From NCBI GenBank assembly GCA_041648955.1, contig JBAZOD010000002.1, positions 1-37,500 on the forward strand: a stretch of DNA of 37,500 bases. Direction: 5' to 3'. The notes below the pieces were generated by a model that was not told the origin of the DNA, ran no database searches, and saw only the letters and a list, made by a program, of their open reading frames with translations. This DNA is from JBAZOD01 sp041648955 (lineage in GTDB: Bacteria > Patescibacteriota > Patescibacteriia > Patescibacteriales > JAQTRU01). Positions 20,925-29,310 of the stretch are shown here, piece by piece. The position numbers and the translations under genes were made by a program. How positions within the stretch are numbered: the stretch's first letter is position 1; each line of letters begins with the position of its first letter.

Positions 20925-22184
20925 ATGAAAATTCTAGTCATTGTTTTGGGATTGTTTTTTACCATAAACCATTCTTTCGCGGAGGAAATCATGACTCCAA
21001 AATTACTGCAAGCGGCGCAAAACATGCAGAGTTATGTCGCCAATATCAGGGAGTATCTGCATCAACATCCGGGTATTCGGTTTTCAAAAGAAGAAACGGC
21101 GGCTCTCGAGTTTATCCAGGCGGAAGTCAAAGCCAAAATAAATTCCTCCCCTTACCGCGTAACCATACGCATGATGTCGGGAGGACTCGTCGTTGATGTC
21201 GAAGCCGATCCGAAATTCAACTGGATTCTGTTCAGGGCGGATATCGATGCTCTGGGCGTGGCCGAGGAAACCGGTTTGCCATATTCTTCGCAGACCCTGG
21301 GTGTCTCGCATGCCTGCGGTCATGACGCGAACAGCGCCATGCTCCTGGGCGCGCTCCGCCGCATTATTGAAGGCAAGCTCCCGATCAAACACAACATCCG
21401 CTTCGTGTTCCAGAGAGCCGAGGAAAACCCGATCACCGAATCGGGCGGAGCCATGCTCGTCCGCGAAGGCGTGCTTGACGGCGTATCCGCCGTCTATGCA
21501 ACGCACATCTTCACGGAGAACCAGGCGCCCAGCGGCCAGTGGCAGACTCGGCGCGGCCCGTTCATGAGTAATTCCGGACGCGTGAAAATCGAAATCACGT
21601 GCGAAGGCGGTCACGTCGCGACCCCGAACGAGGGGTCAAACGCGACGGAGATTATGGCCGACATCATCGTCGGGATGCGGAGTTTCGCTATAACGCATCT
21701 CGGGCCGTTGGAACCGACCAGCATTGTGCCCGCGACCGCTTCCGCTGGCGAGCCCAATGCGTCAAACGTCCGCCCGGGAAGCGCGGTGCTGTGGTTTTCT
21801 TTTCGCCATTTGCTTTCCCCCGAAAAGGCGGGAAAGATCAAGGCGGAAATGAAAACCCGGATTGAAGCAATCGTGTCGGCTTATCCCGACGCGGAAGTGA
21901 AAATCACTTTCTACGACGGCCACCCGGCTCTTCGCAACGATCCGGCCGAAACGCAGAAGGTCATAGATCTTCTCGCCGCGGCGGGTGAAAAAGACGTGGT
22001 GGAAATCGACCCGCTCTTCGGCGGAGAAGATTTCGCCCACTATCTGAACAAGGTGCCGGGAACGATGGTCTTCCTCGGAGCCTGGCAGAAGGGATCTGGT
22101 ACTCATCACCAGAAAAATTTCAACCCCGATCCTTCCGTGTTCTGGAAAGGCGTGTTTTACTGGTTGCTTCTTGCAACCAACTGA
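20925..22184 (+). CDS. Exported M20D-family amidohydrolase (HipO-like)
   Basis: A 419-aa metallohydrolase of the hippurate/IAA-amino-acid amidohydrolase group, cleaving amide bonds of N-acylated amino acids or similar. Residues 1-19 (KILVIVLGLFFTINHSFA) form a signal peptide. FRADIDALGVAEETGLPY, HACGHDANSAMLLGA (C131, H133), FQRAEENP (E166/E167), YATHIF (H194), GGHVATP (a variant of the common GGHGA.P), GGEDFAHYL, and HHQKNFNPD give the metal and catalytic set. The gene is strikingly GC-rich: the 60 bases from 21301 include 42 G or C, whereas flanking genes are AT-rich. A strong GGGGGAAGG site precedes it. Both point to recent transfer. Confidence 0.93.
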   Translation: MKILVIVLGLFFTINHSFAEEIMTPKLLQAAQNMQSYVANIREYLHQHPGIRFSKEETAALEFIQAEVKAKINSSPYRVTIRMMSGGLVVDVEADPKFNWILFRADIDALGVAEETGLPYSSQTLGVSHACGHDANSAMLLGALRRIIEGKLPIKHNIRFVFQRAEENPITESGGAMLVREGVLDGVSAVYATHIFTENQAPSGQWQTRRGPFMSNSGRVKIEITCEGGHVATPNEGSNATEIMADIIVGMRSFAITHLGPLEPTSIVPATASAGEPNASNVRPGSAVLWFSFRHLLSPEKAGKIKAEMKTRIEAIVSAYPDAEVKITFYDGHPALRNDPAETQKVIDLLAAAGEKDVVEIDPLFGGEDFAHYLNKVPGTMVFLGAWQKGSGTHHQKNFNPDPSVFWKGVFYWLLLATN

Positions 22185-22201
22185 TCCCTTTCCAAATAAA
22201 T

Positions 22202-22241
22202 AATTACCCCCGTCATGCAAATGATGGGGGTAATTTTTTTT
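22202..22241. terminator. Terminator after the M20 gene
   Basis: ATTACCCCCGTCAT and ATGATGGGGGTAAT pair around GCAA with one G-U pair, followed by eight T on the plus strand. It also lies at the end of the convergent carbamoyltransferase gene. Confidence 0.9.
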
Positions 22242-22243
22242 GA

Positions 22244-23170
22244 TTAAACTTTTATATCCAGCAAATAAGTTACAACCGCCAGTCCCGCTTCCACATAAGG
22301 CTCTTGCTGTGTGTAGACCGCTCTTGGGTCCGAATCAACTTCTTTCTCAATTTCAAAGATGCGCGGTTTTAGCATTAACAATATGGCGTCTTTTCTTAAT
22401 TTTTTCATGTGCTCGGTGTTGATAGACTTATAGCTTTTTAAAATTATCTCTTCTTTTTCTTTTGAAAATTTGTCCGCGGGTATGATTCCTTTTTGCAGTC
22501 CTCTGGTTACAATTAAAACATCAACATCTCCGATAAAATTATCAAGCTTGTCATAACGCAAACTTTTTATGCCGTTGGCTCGGGCGCGGTCTTCCACTTC
22601 TTTCGGCAACGGGAAATGGCCCAAGTCGTCAATCACCATATCAACATTATACATGCCAAGAATTGGAACAAGCGCTTTAGTCACGCGATTTATTTCCGGC
22701 GTGCCATAGATTCCAACCTTGATACCCTCAAGTGGTCGCTTTAAATAATGACCCAAGAAACAAATTAACAAAGGCGTTGCTACTCCGTGTTCTCTTGAGC
22801 CACTGCCACTATTTATCACGGGGACGAATGAAGATTTAGCGGCTCTCTCCGAAGAATCGTCATCAGGATGCCGCAAAGCGATGCAATCGGCGAAACTACC
22901 ATATTCTCTGATAGTCTCTTCTAGCGTTTCTCCCTTGCCCATAGAAAGAGCGTCTTCTCCTGTTACCCCGATCCATCCTCCGCCGGCGCGCAACATCGCT
23001 GACTGAAACATATTCATAGTTCTGGTGGAAGGCTGAAAAAATAAAGTGGCGACAATTTTGCCTTTGCAAAGGTCATTCGGAATTCCTTCGGTCATAAATT
23101 TTTGAAATCTTCTTTGTATTTCAATATACTCGCTTTTATTAAGATCTTTAGAATAAATTAAATGTTTCAT
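22244..23170 (-). CDS. Aspartate carbamoyltransferase-like protein
   Basis: A 308-aa protein of the aspartate/ornithine carbamoyltransferase family. The carbamoyl-phosphate site FQPSTRTMN is intact, the loop SMGKGETLEETI includes the active-site Lys region, ALRHPD matches the HP segment, and the C-terminus has MLKPRIFEIEKEVDSDPRAVYTQQ like the LPRVDEI region of PyrB. One departure: the usual GDGxxQHPTQ is GSGSREHGVATP here, keeping His but losing the PTQ part. So it might act on another amine, or be a divergent PyrB. It follows the fifth swivel-protein gene by 94 bp on the same strand. No pyrI or other pyrimidine gene is near. Confidence 0.85.
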   Translation of the reverse strand: MKHLIYSKDLNKSEYIEIQRRFQKFMTEGIPNDLCKGKIVATLFFQPSTRTMNMFQSAMLRAGGGWIGVTGEDALSMGKGETLEETIREYGSFADCIALRHPDDDSSERAAKSSFVPVINSGSGSREHGVATPLLICFLGHYLKRPLEGIKVGIYGTPEINRVTKALVPILGMYNVDMVIDDLGHFPLPKEVEDRARANGIKSLRYDKLDNFIGDVDVLIVTRGLQKGIIPADKFSKEKEEIILKSYKSINTEHMKKLRKDAILLMLKPRIFEIEKEVDSDPRAVYTQQEPYVEAGLAVVTYLLDIKV

Positions 23171-23213
23171 AAATATTTTTTTAATAATAAATATACTTAA
23201 TTTTTTATTTTGC

Positions 23214-23277
23214 CGATTTTGTCCAAGAGCTCAAGCGATTGGCAACAAAATCGAGCATCCCGCCCTAGCGGCGGGAT
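23214..23277. repeat. Two inverted repeats between the swivel operon and the carbamoyltransferase gene
   Basis: CGATTTTGT (23214-23222) pairs with ACAAAATCG (23245-23253), and ATCCCGCC (23257-23264) pairs with GGCGGGAT (23270-23277) around CTAGC. The second loop holds the stop codon of the gene ending at 23265. Neither has a clear T-run, so they may be RNA processing or stabilising structures rather than terminators. Confidence 0.5.
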
Positions 23278-24761
23278 AACTTCCTCACTATTCCATTATT
23301 TGCATCAACCTCTACTATATCTCCGTCTTTTAGCAATAACATCACTCCCTGTACGCCGACAATGCAGGGAATTTTTAATTCTCTTGCCACAATAGCCGAG
23401 TGGCAGGTGATTCCTCCCTCTTCACTAATAATCGCGCCGGCCATTTTCATAATCGGAACGTATTCCGGCCGGGTGTTGGGAGCGACCAAGATATTTCCCT
23501 TTTTCATTTTATAAAAATCATTTTTGTCTTTGATAATTTTTACTTCCCCCTTCACAAAGCCCCTATAAGCCGCCATGCCTTTTAAATCTTTCTTCCGGGC
23601 AATCAACTTTCCTAAAAACCGATTTAGAGCGCCAGCCTCTTCCCCACAATACTCTTTTTCTCCTCTGATAAAGCCCCCGACAAAAAATAAAATTCCCTCA
23701 ACGCGGCTTAAAACCCGGCGCTTATCAGCGGAAGTGAGTTTTAAAATATCTTTTATTTCCCAAAAAAATGAATTTTCGATTATTTTAATGTCCAGTTTAG
23801 TTTTTTTAGCGAAAGCAGCCGCGAATTTTTTCAAAACCGCTCCCGCCATTTGATTATAGCTTTTCCGCTCATCCCTTAAATTCCCCAGGACAGACAAAAA
23901 ATTTAAAATATTTCTGGTTTCTGCCGGCAATCTATATTTTTTTATAATTTTCTCTTTTTTTCTTTTTAACTCCGCCAAATATTTCTTCATCTCTTGTTCG
24001 GCGCGAAGTTTATTTCTATCTTTTAATAACAATAATAAATTTTTATAAAAATAATCTGAACCCAAATAAATAACGCTGGCAAAATCGTTATGAAGCCAAT
24101 GATATTTGGCGCTATGCGCTTGTAGTTCTTTTTTTATTACAATTTTTAATATCTTATTATTTTTTAATACCCGTTCCGCAATATCTAAAAGCTCCAGCCT
24201 TTCCTTTTGCAGCCAAGAAGGCCTGGGCGGAGTTAATAATATTTCCAGCTCCGCCGGCTTGATCTCTTTGCTGTTTTTCTTAAGAGCCTTTTCTAAAATT
24301 TCTTCGCCACAATAGTCAAAACCGTCCAGAAAAATAACTTCTGACCACAAGTCTAAATATATCTTCGTAAAAATTTTAAAATGACAAAATAATTCTTTTA
24401 AATTTAACCCGGAAAAATCCAAATTAAAATATTCTTTCAAGGATTTTAAAAAAGGTAAGACATTATTTTCTTTCCAATTTTTATCCAATTCATAAATAAA
24501 CTTTTTATTTTTTCGCTGCTCACCAAAATAAAAATAAGCAACCTTTCTTAAAGATCTAATTGAAATATAATCAGACATGAAGTTATTTTTCAAAAAAACC
24601 GCTATTTCATATTTTGATTTTATTGTTTTTCCGAAAACTTTAAAATGCGAACAGGCATAAATCGGATAAGCAATATAAAAGGGTTTAACAGCGCCGCCTT
24701 GTAAATACCATTCTAATTTACCCAATTTATTTTTAATTAGTTTAATGCGATTATTTGTCAT
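23265..24761 (-). CDS. Phosphohistidine swivel-domain protein 1 (most promoter-distal)
   Basis: A 498-aa protein. The last 85 residues are a PEP-utilising-enzyme mobile domain: NTRPEYVPIMKMAGAII, then GGITCHSAIVARELKIPCIV with catalytic His454, then GDIVEVDANNGIV. The N-terminal 400 residues are largely helical and share four landmarks with its four paralogues: an N-terminal aromatic segment (LEWYLQGG), LLTPPRPSWLQKERLELLDI (175-194), KYHW (219-222), and RDERK (296-300). No ATP-grasp and no PEP-binding barrel is present. It starts 2 bp after the preceding gene. By analogy with rifampin phosphotransferase, the N-terminal part would bind the acceptor and the His would shuttle phosphate from a separate ATP-grasp protein. 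Substrate is unknown. Confidence 0.88.
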   Translation of the reverse strand: MTNNRIKLIKNKLGKLEWYLQGGAVKPFYIAYPIYACSHFKVFGKTIKSKYEIAVFLKNNFMSDYISIRSLRKVAYFYFGEQRKNKKFIYELDKNWKENNVLPFLKSLKEYFNLDFSGLNLKELFCHFKIFTKIYLDLWSEVIFLDGFDYCGEEILEKALKKNSKEIKPAELEILLTPPRPSWLQKERLELLDIAERVLKNNKILKIVIKKELQAHSAKYHWLHNDFASVIYLGSDYFYKNLLLLLKDRNKLRAEQEMKKYLAELKRKKEKIIKKYRLPAETRNILNFLSVLGNLRDERKSYNQMAGAVLKKFAAAFAKKTKLDIKIIENSFFWEIKDILKLTSADKRRVLSRVEGILFFVGGFIRGEKEYCGEEAGALNRFLGKLIARKKDLKGMAAYRGFVKGEVKIIKDKNDFYKMKKGNILVAPNTRPEYVPIMKMAGAIISEEGGITCHSAIVARELKIPCIVGVQGVMLLLKDGDIVEVDANNGIVRKLSRR

Positions 24762-24763
24762 AT

Positions 24764-26266
24764 TTATTCTATTTTTTTGACTACTCCTTTTTTTAAATCT
24801 ATCTCTACCTCGTCGCCGTTTTTGAAAGAATAGGTAGCGACTTTTGTCCCTGTTATACAGGGTTTGTTCATTTCCCTGGCAACGATAGCGGCGTGACAGG
24901 CCATTCCGCCTTCGTTGGTAATAATAGCCTTAGCTTTGTGCATCAGGGGAACAAATTCAACCCTAGTCATACTGGTAATTAAAATTTCTCCGTCCAAAAA
25001 TTTTTCTTTTTCCGGATTATTTATAATTCTCACTCTTCCTCTGACAATCGAATTATCACCAACGCTCGCCACTGTTCCCTTTACTTCTTCGCTAAAATTT
25101 TTTGGCGCTACTATTTCTAGCAGTCCTCTTGCTTCTTCTCCAAAAAACATCTTTACTGGTTTATTTTTTTCATAGGCAAAAAATACTTCTTTCTGTCTCC
25201 GCGCTATTTCACCTTTTTTCAACCTCTCTCCTTTTTCTAAGAGATTAAAAATATCCCTCAAAGTATAAAATGATATTTCTCTATAATCCATTTTAAAACT
25301 TTTTGCTATATCTTCGGCCATTATGAAAAAATAATAAAATATGCTCATCATGACCATCTTCCGAAAATCAACCAGACTGAAAATCTTTTGAGAGAAAAGT
25401 GTTTCTTTTTTATCTAAAAGCGAAAAACTCATTTTTCCAAGAAGTTTCTGACGTTCAACCTCTATGCCTTTTATTTTTTTACGATTGCTTCTCAATTCCC
25501 TCATTATTCCTGTTAAACCTGTTTTTTTAATTTCATCTTTTGCTCTCCTTGTTATAGATCCATTCGAAATTTTTCCTGCTCCAAAAAAAGTCGAAGCGAA
25601 CCAAAAATACTTCTCTCGATAATTTGCCAGTAATTTAAGAATACTTTTAGATTGTCTATTTTTTTCTTCTTGTTTTGCGATCTCTAAACAAATATTCAAA
25701 AAATCTTTTCTTTCGCTATTATAAATAGCGGACTCCTTTGGATGAGCTAAAACATTTATTACTCTCTGCGCTTCCGACTCAGACAAATTATGTCGCGCTT
25801 GAAATTTTGGAACAACCATTCTGTTTATTACTTCTCCTTTATCCTCTAAGACACAGGCATATTTCCACCACATAACAGAGTACCTAATAAAATCCTTAAA
25901 AATTCTATTAAAATCTGCAGATATTTTATCCTCCTTAAGTTCTTTATATTCTTCCCAATTTTTATCAATCTTTTCTTTTAATTCTTCCTGACGACTACGA
26001 AACAAATCTAAACTTCTTGGATTTTTCATATACACCCGATAAATCTTATTAGAAATTTCAATATCTTTCTTTTGTATAATCTGATAAAAGGGTTTGAGAG
26101 TAGCTGTGTCTATATAGGAAAAAACATATTGATAGGTATATTCTGGGATAACGTGGCCATTCGTATATGACCCGAAACAAAAATCAAGCGCCAAGACGGA
26201 AGCGATGGCGTTTTGGATATCAAATTCGCTTTGGGCAAGGACTTTTTTTAACTGTTTTTTGTTCAT
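24764..26266 (-). CDS. Phosphohistidine swivel-domain protein 2 (most divergent)
   Basis: A 500-aa paralogue. The swivel domain is intact (MTRVEFVPLMHKAKAIIT, GGMACHAAIVAREMNKPCIT with His458, GDEVEIDLKKGVV). In the N-terminal domain VLAHPKESAIYNSERKDFL (172-190), KYFW (219-222) and VDFRK (299-303) replace the motifs of the others; DFRK instead of DERK and a different opening (LDFCFGSYTNGHVIPEYTYQ) make it the least similar copy. So its acceptor may differ most. It begins 21 bp after the stop of protein 3. Confidence 0.87.
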   Translation of the reverse strand: MNKKQLKKVLAQSEFDIQNAIASVLALDFCFGSYTNGHVIPEYTYQYVFSYIDTATLKPFYQIIQKKDIEISNKIYRVYMKNPRSLDLFRSRQEELKEKIDKNWEEYKELKEDKISADFNRIFKDFIRYSVMWWKYACVLEDKGEVINRMVVPKFQARHNLSESEAQRVINVLAHPKESAIYNSERKDFLNICLEIAKQEEKNRQSKSILKLLANYREKYFWFASTFFGAGKISNGSITRRAKDEIKKTGLTGIMRELRSNRKKIKGIEVERQKLLGKMSFSLLDKKETLFSQKIFSLVDFRKMVMMSIFYYFFIMAEDIAKSFKMDYREISFYTLRDIFNLLEKGERLKKGEIARRQKEVFFAYEKNKPVKMFFGEEARGLLEIVAPKNFSEEVKGTVASVGDNSIVRGRVRIINNPEKEKFLDGEILITSMTRVEFVPLMHKAKAIITNEGGMACHAAIVAREMNKPCITGTKVATYSFKNGDEVEIDLKKGVVKKIE

Positions 26267-26287
26267 AACTAAAAATATTCTAAATTA

Positions 26288-27859
26288 TCAATCTTTTATT
26301 TTTCTAACCCAGCCGTGATTAGCGTTTACTTCCACTAAATCTCCGTCTTTCAAGACTTTAGTGGCAATTTTAGTTCCAATAATGCAGGGGATGCCTAACT
26401 CACGTGCCACGATAGCAGCATGACAGGTAATTCCGCCCTCATCCGTAACTAAGGCACCGGCATTCTTTATGCCAACAATGTAATCTGGCCTAGTCATAAC
26501 TGCTACCAGAATATCTCCTTTTTCAACTTTACCAACCTCTTTAACGCTTTTTATTATTTTTACCCGCCCCCGGGCTTTGCCACTGGCGGCGGAAAGTCCG
26601 CGAAAATCATTAATTTCTCCCTGCTTTTTATCATTGGTAAAAATCTGCTTAATCGCCTTTTCTGCTTCTAGACCGGAATATATTTCGTAAAAATTATTTT
26701 TCTGGTAAATTAAAGACAATTTCTTCCGCTCCTCCAAATCCTTCGCGCGGAAAGTATTTTTTCCCTGAAGCAAATCCATAACTTCCCGGCTCGTTAAATA
26801 TTTCATCCCGTCAAGCGAATGTTTTGTCCGCTGGCCGATGATTTCAAGAAGTATGGAAGCGTAATGCGTAAAATGAAAGGTCATTTTCTTTCGTTCATCC
26901 TGCCAATGGGTAAAGTCTTCCGAAATTTCCAGTAAGTTTAAAAGAAAATTATCAGGCTTCAGCTGGGAGATTATTTTTTTCTTCTCCAATTTATTCAAAA
27001 ACGGCGTTTTTTTAATTCTAAACAGTTCTCTTTCCAAATTCACCGAGCTAGATATCAAGCTTTTAAGTTCTTTAATAAAATAATTTATGTCTAATATATT
27101 ATTATCGTAATAATTATTTTTTGACCAAAAATAATTTTTAGCATGGATTTCCAGGTGTTTTTTAAAAATAGGGGATAACGCGAGCTTGTTTTTAATTTTC
27201 GCGATTTCACTCGTAAAAAATTTTTTTAATTTTTTATCCTTTTTAATTTCAATCGCCAGTCTTATCAACGATAGCTCCGCCTCATTTATAAATGACTGGT
27301 GAACAGGCGCGGTGAGTTTGGAAAAAATAATTCCTCTGCCTTTATCAATTCCTCTTTTATCTAAAAAATCATTAATCTTTTTTTGCACGATTTCATCAGT
27401 CCCAAGGGCAAATCCATCGATAAGAGATGACGAGCTGATAGCGCGCCTATAAACTTCCGTGAATTTTGAATATAAATCGCCAAGTTCTCTTATAGTTATA
27501 ACTTCCAAATGTAATTTATCAATTTTTCGGCAATAATTTAAAAATCCTTTTTCATCCCCTCTCCATTGGCTAATTATTTTCTTCCCGATATTTTTACCGT
27601 TTTTAGCTTTCTTCAAAAATAAGCTCGTTACTCTTTCAATATCTTCCCTGTCTATATACCAATCAACCGTGTTATTTTTGAATATGCCGAAGTGGGAGGA
27701 AAAATTTCCTCCCTTCATTTTTCTTTTTTCTGGTCTCATTTCTCCTTCGCTAATCATCCAAATCAAATTTATACACCCATCAAAACGCTGGTTGTACCAT
27801 TTTTTATTTCTAATAACCTCTAAATTCTTTTTAATTAAATCTTTTTGATGCTCAATCAT
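26288..27859 (-). CDS. Phosphohistidine swivel-domain protein 3
   Basis: A 523-aa paralogue, the longest of the five. It opens with WYNQRFDGCINLIWMISEGE, and has KLTAPVHQSFINEAELSLIR (181-200), NYFW (242-245) and WQDERK (319-324). The swivel domain has MTRPDYIVGIKNAGALVTDE, GGITCHAAIVARELGIPCII with His480, and ends GDLVEVNANHGWVRKI. The gene begins 1 bp after the stop of protein 4, a typical coupled arrangement. A segment between the KYFW and DERK motifs is the most variable part when compared by eye with its neighbours. Confidence 0.88.
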   Translation of the reverse strand: MIEHQKDLIKKNLEVIRNKKWYNQRFDGCINLIWMISEGEMRPEKRKMKGGNFSSHFGIFKNNTVDWYIDREDIERVTSLFLKKAKNGKNIGKKIISQWRGDEKGFLNYCRKIDKLHLEVITIRELGDLYSKFTEVYRRAISSSSLIDGFALGTDEIVQKKINDFLDKRGIDKGRGIIFSKLTAPVHQSFINEAELSLIRLAIEIKKDKKLKKFFTSEIAKIKNKLALSPIFKKHLEIHAKNYFWSKNNYYDNNILDINYFIKELKSLISSSVNLERELFRIKKTPFLNKLEKKKIISQLKPDNFLLNLLEISEDFTHWQDERKKMTFHFTHYASILLEIIGQRTKHSLDGMKYLTSREVMDLLQGKNTFRAKDLEERKKLSLIYQKNNFYEIYSGLEAEKAIKQIFTNDKKQGEINDFRGLSAASGKARGRVKIIKSVKEVGKVEKGDILVAVMTRPDYIVGIKNAGALVTDEGGITCHAAIVARELGIPCIIGTKIATKVLKDGDLVEVNANHGWVRKIKD

Positions 27860-27860
27860 A

Positions 27861-29306
27861 TTATTTATTTAAAATCGTTATAACCCCCTTATTCGCGTCA
27901 ACATCAACTCTATCTCCATCTTTTAAGACCTTGGTAGAAATTTTAGTTCCGACAATGCAGGGAATATCAAGCTCGCGCGAAATAATCGCAGCGTGACAGG
28001 TTAAGCCCCCTTCATCGGTGATAATACCCCTCACTTTCTTTAAAATCGGCACGAATTCCGGTCTGGTCATGCTGGCGACCAAAATATCACCAGCTTTAAC
28101 TTTTTTTAAATCCATTATGCCCTTACAGACAACCACTCTGCCGATTGCTTTGCCCTTATTGGCGATTGTTCCTTTTAATTCACTTTTCAAATAATTTTTA
28201 TTCAAATTTTCTCTAAATTCCAATATTTTTTTATAATCGTTCCCGACCGCCGAGATTTCAGTATTTTTTTTCATTATAAAAAATACGCCATTTTTTCTTT
28301 CTCGCAATTCCGGCAAAATTTTTTTAAGAGAATGAATAGATAATTTTTTCCGCATATCAGCCGCGCTTAAATAATTTAGCGATTCCCTGTCTATTTTAAA
28401 CCGCCGGCTAATTTCATCAGCCACTAAATCAATATAATGGACGACTTTAATTGAATTGGCCTTCCGCTCATCCTGCCAAGTGCTCGCGAATTCAACTAAT
28501 TTAATAAGCTTCTTGCCCGCCGCATTCAAGCGCAACTCGAAAATTAATTTTTCTTTCTTTGCATTTGATATTAATTTATTTTGTCTGGGTTCAATTTTTA
28601 TTTTTTCCATTCTTTTTCTCAAAGACCTGATGGTAATTTCTTTCGGGCCAGCGTAGCTGTTTTGCACCCAAAAATATTTCTTCAAGTGTTTTTTTAGCGC
28701 TTCCTCTCTTTTTTCAACCGGCAACTTTTTTATTTCGAACAATGACTGCTCTTCCTGGGCGATAAATGACATTTCTAAAGGAGATGATAATAAGCTTATA
28801 AAATTATCCGCCTCTTTTTTATTTTTTATCTGCTTCGAGATCTCATTTCTAAAATCTTTTTCAATTTCCAGGCCGAACGGGTCAACAACATGAGCAATCC
28901 CCACGGCATCAATTTGTGCTATCGCGACTTTTTTAAATAAGCCGAACAACTCGTCTTCGCTGACTTTCTTTAAATCATAATTATTCAACTTTTCAAAAAA
29001 AATCTCATGTTCAAAAAAATTTTTTTCATATCTTATTTTCAACTTTTTTAAATAATCTGGATCCTTTTTTAATTCCAATTTTATTCTTTTAAAAACATCT
29101 TTTAAATCTTTTTTATAATAATACATTTCTCCGTAATCGCCCTTGTAATTGAACAAAAAAATCGTATAACCAAAGCCTAAAATTTTGCGAATTTTAAAAC
29201 CGCTATAGGCCGCGTGATTCAGATATGTTGGCAAAGCGCTAAAACCTTGGACAAACCAGTCGCGCGCTAATTCTTTTCTAAATTGATTTAAAATATCCAT
29301 ATCCAT
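27861..29306 (-). CDS. Phosphohistidine swivel-domain protein 4
   Basis: A 481-aa paralogue. It opens with ARDWFVQGFSALPTYLNHAA, and has LLSSPLEMSFIAQEEQSLFE (172-191), KKYFW (209-213) and WQDERK (277-282), followed by the helix VVHYIDLVADEISRRF. The swivel domain has MTRPEFVPILKKVRGIITDE, GGLTCHAAIISRELDIPCIV with His438, and GDRVDVDANKGVI. It starts 4 bp after the stop of protein 5. Its motifs are the clearest of the five and make a good reference for the family. Confidence 0.88.
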   Translation of the reverse strand: MDMDILNQFRKELARDWFVQGFSALPTYLNHAAYSGFKIRKILGFGYTIFLFNYKGDYGEMYYYKKDLKDVFKRIKLELKKDPDYLKKLKIRYEKNFFEHEIFFEKLNNYDLKKVSEDELFGLFKKVAIAQIDAVGIAHVVDPFGLEIEKDFRNEISKQIKNKKEADNFISLLSSPLEMSFIAQEEQSLFEIKKLPVEKREEALKKHLKKYFWVQNSYAGPKEITIRSLRKRMEKIKIEPRQNKLISNAKKEKLIFELRLNAAGKKLIKLVEFASTWQDERKANSIKVVHYIDLVADEISRRFKIDRESLNYLSAADMRKKLSIHSLKKILPELRERKNGVFFIMKKNTEISAVGNDYKKILEFRENLNKNYLKSELKGTIANKGKAIGRVVVCKGIMDLKKVKAGDILVASMTRPEFVPILKKVRGIITDEGGLTCHAAIISRELDIPCIVGTKISTKVLKDGDRVDVDANKGVITILNK

Positions 29307-29310
29307 TTTT

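Noticed and set aside
21084..22220. Long open frames on other frames and the minus strand over the M20 gene
   Set aside because: High GC reduces stop codons; these are shadows of a gene with complete M20 motifs.
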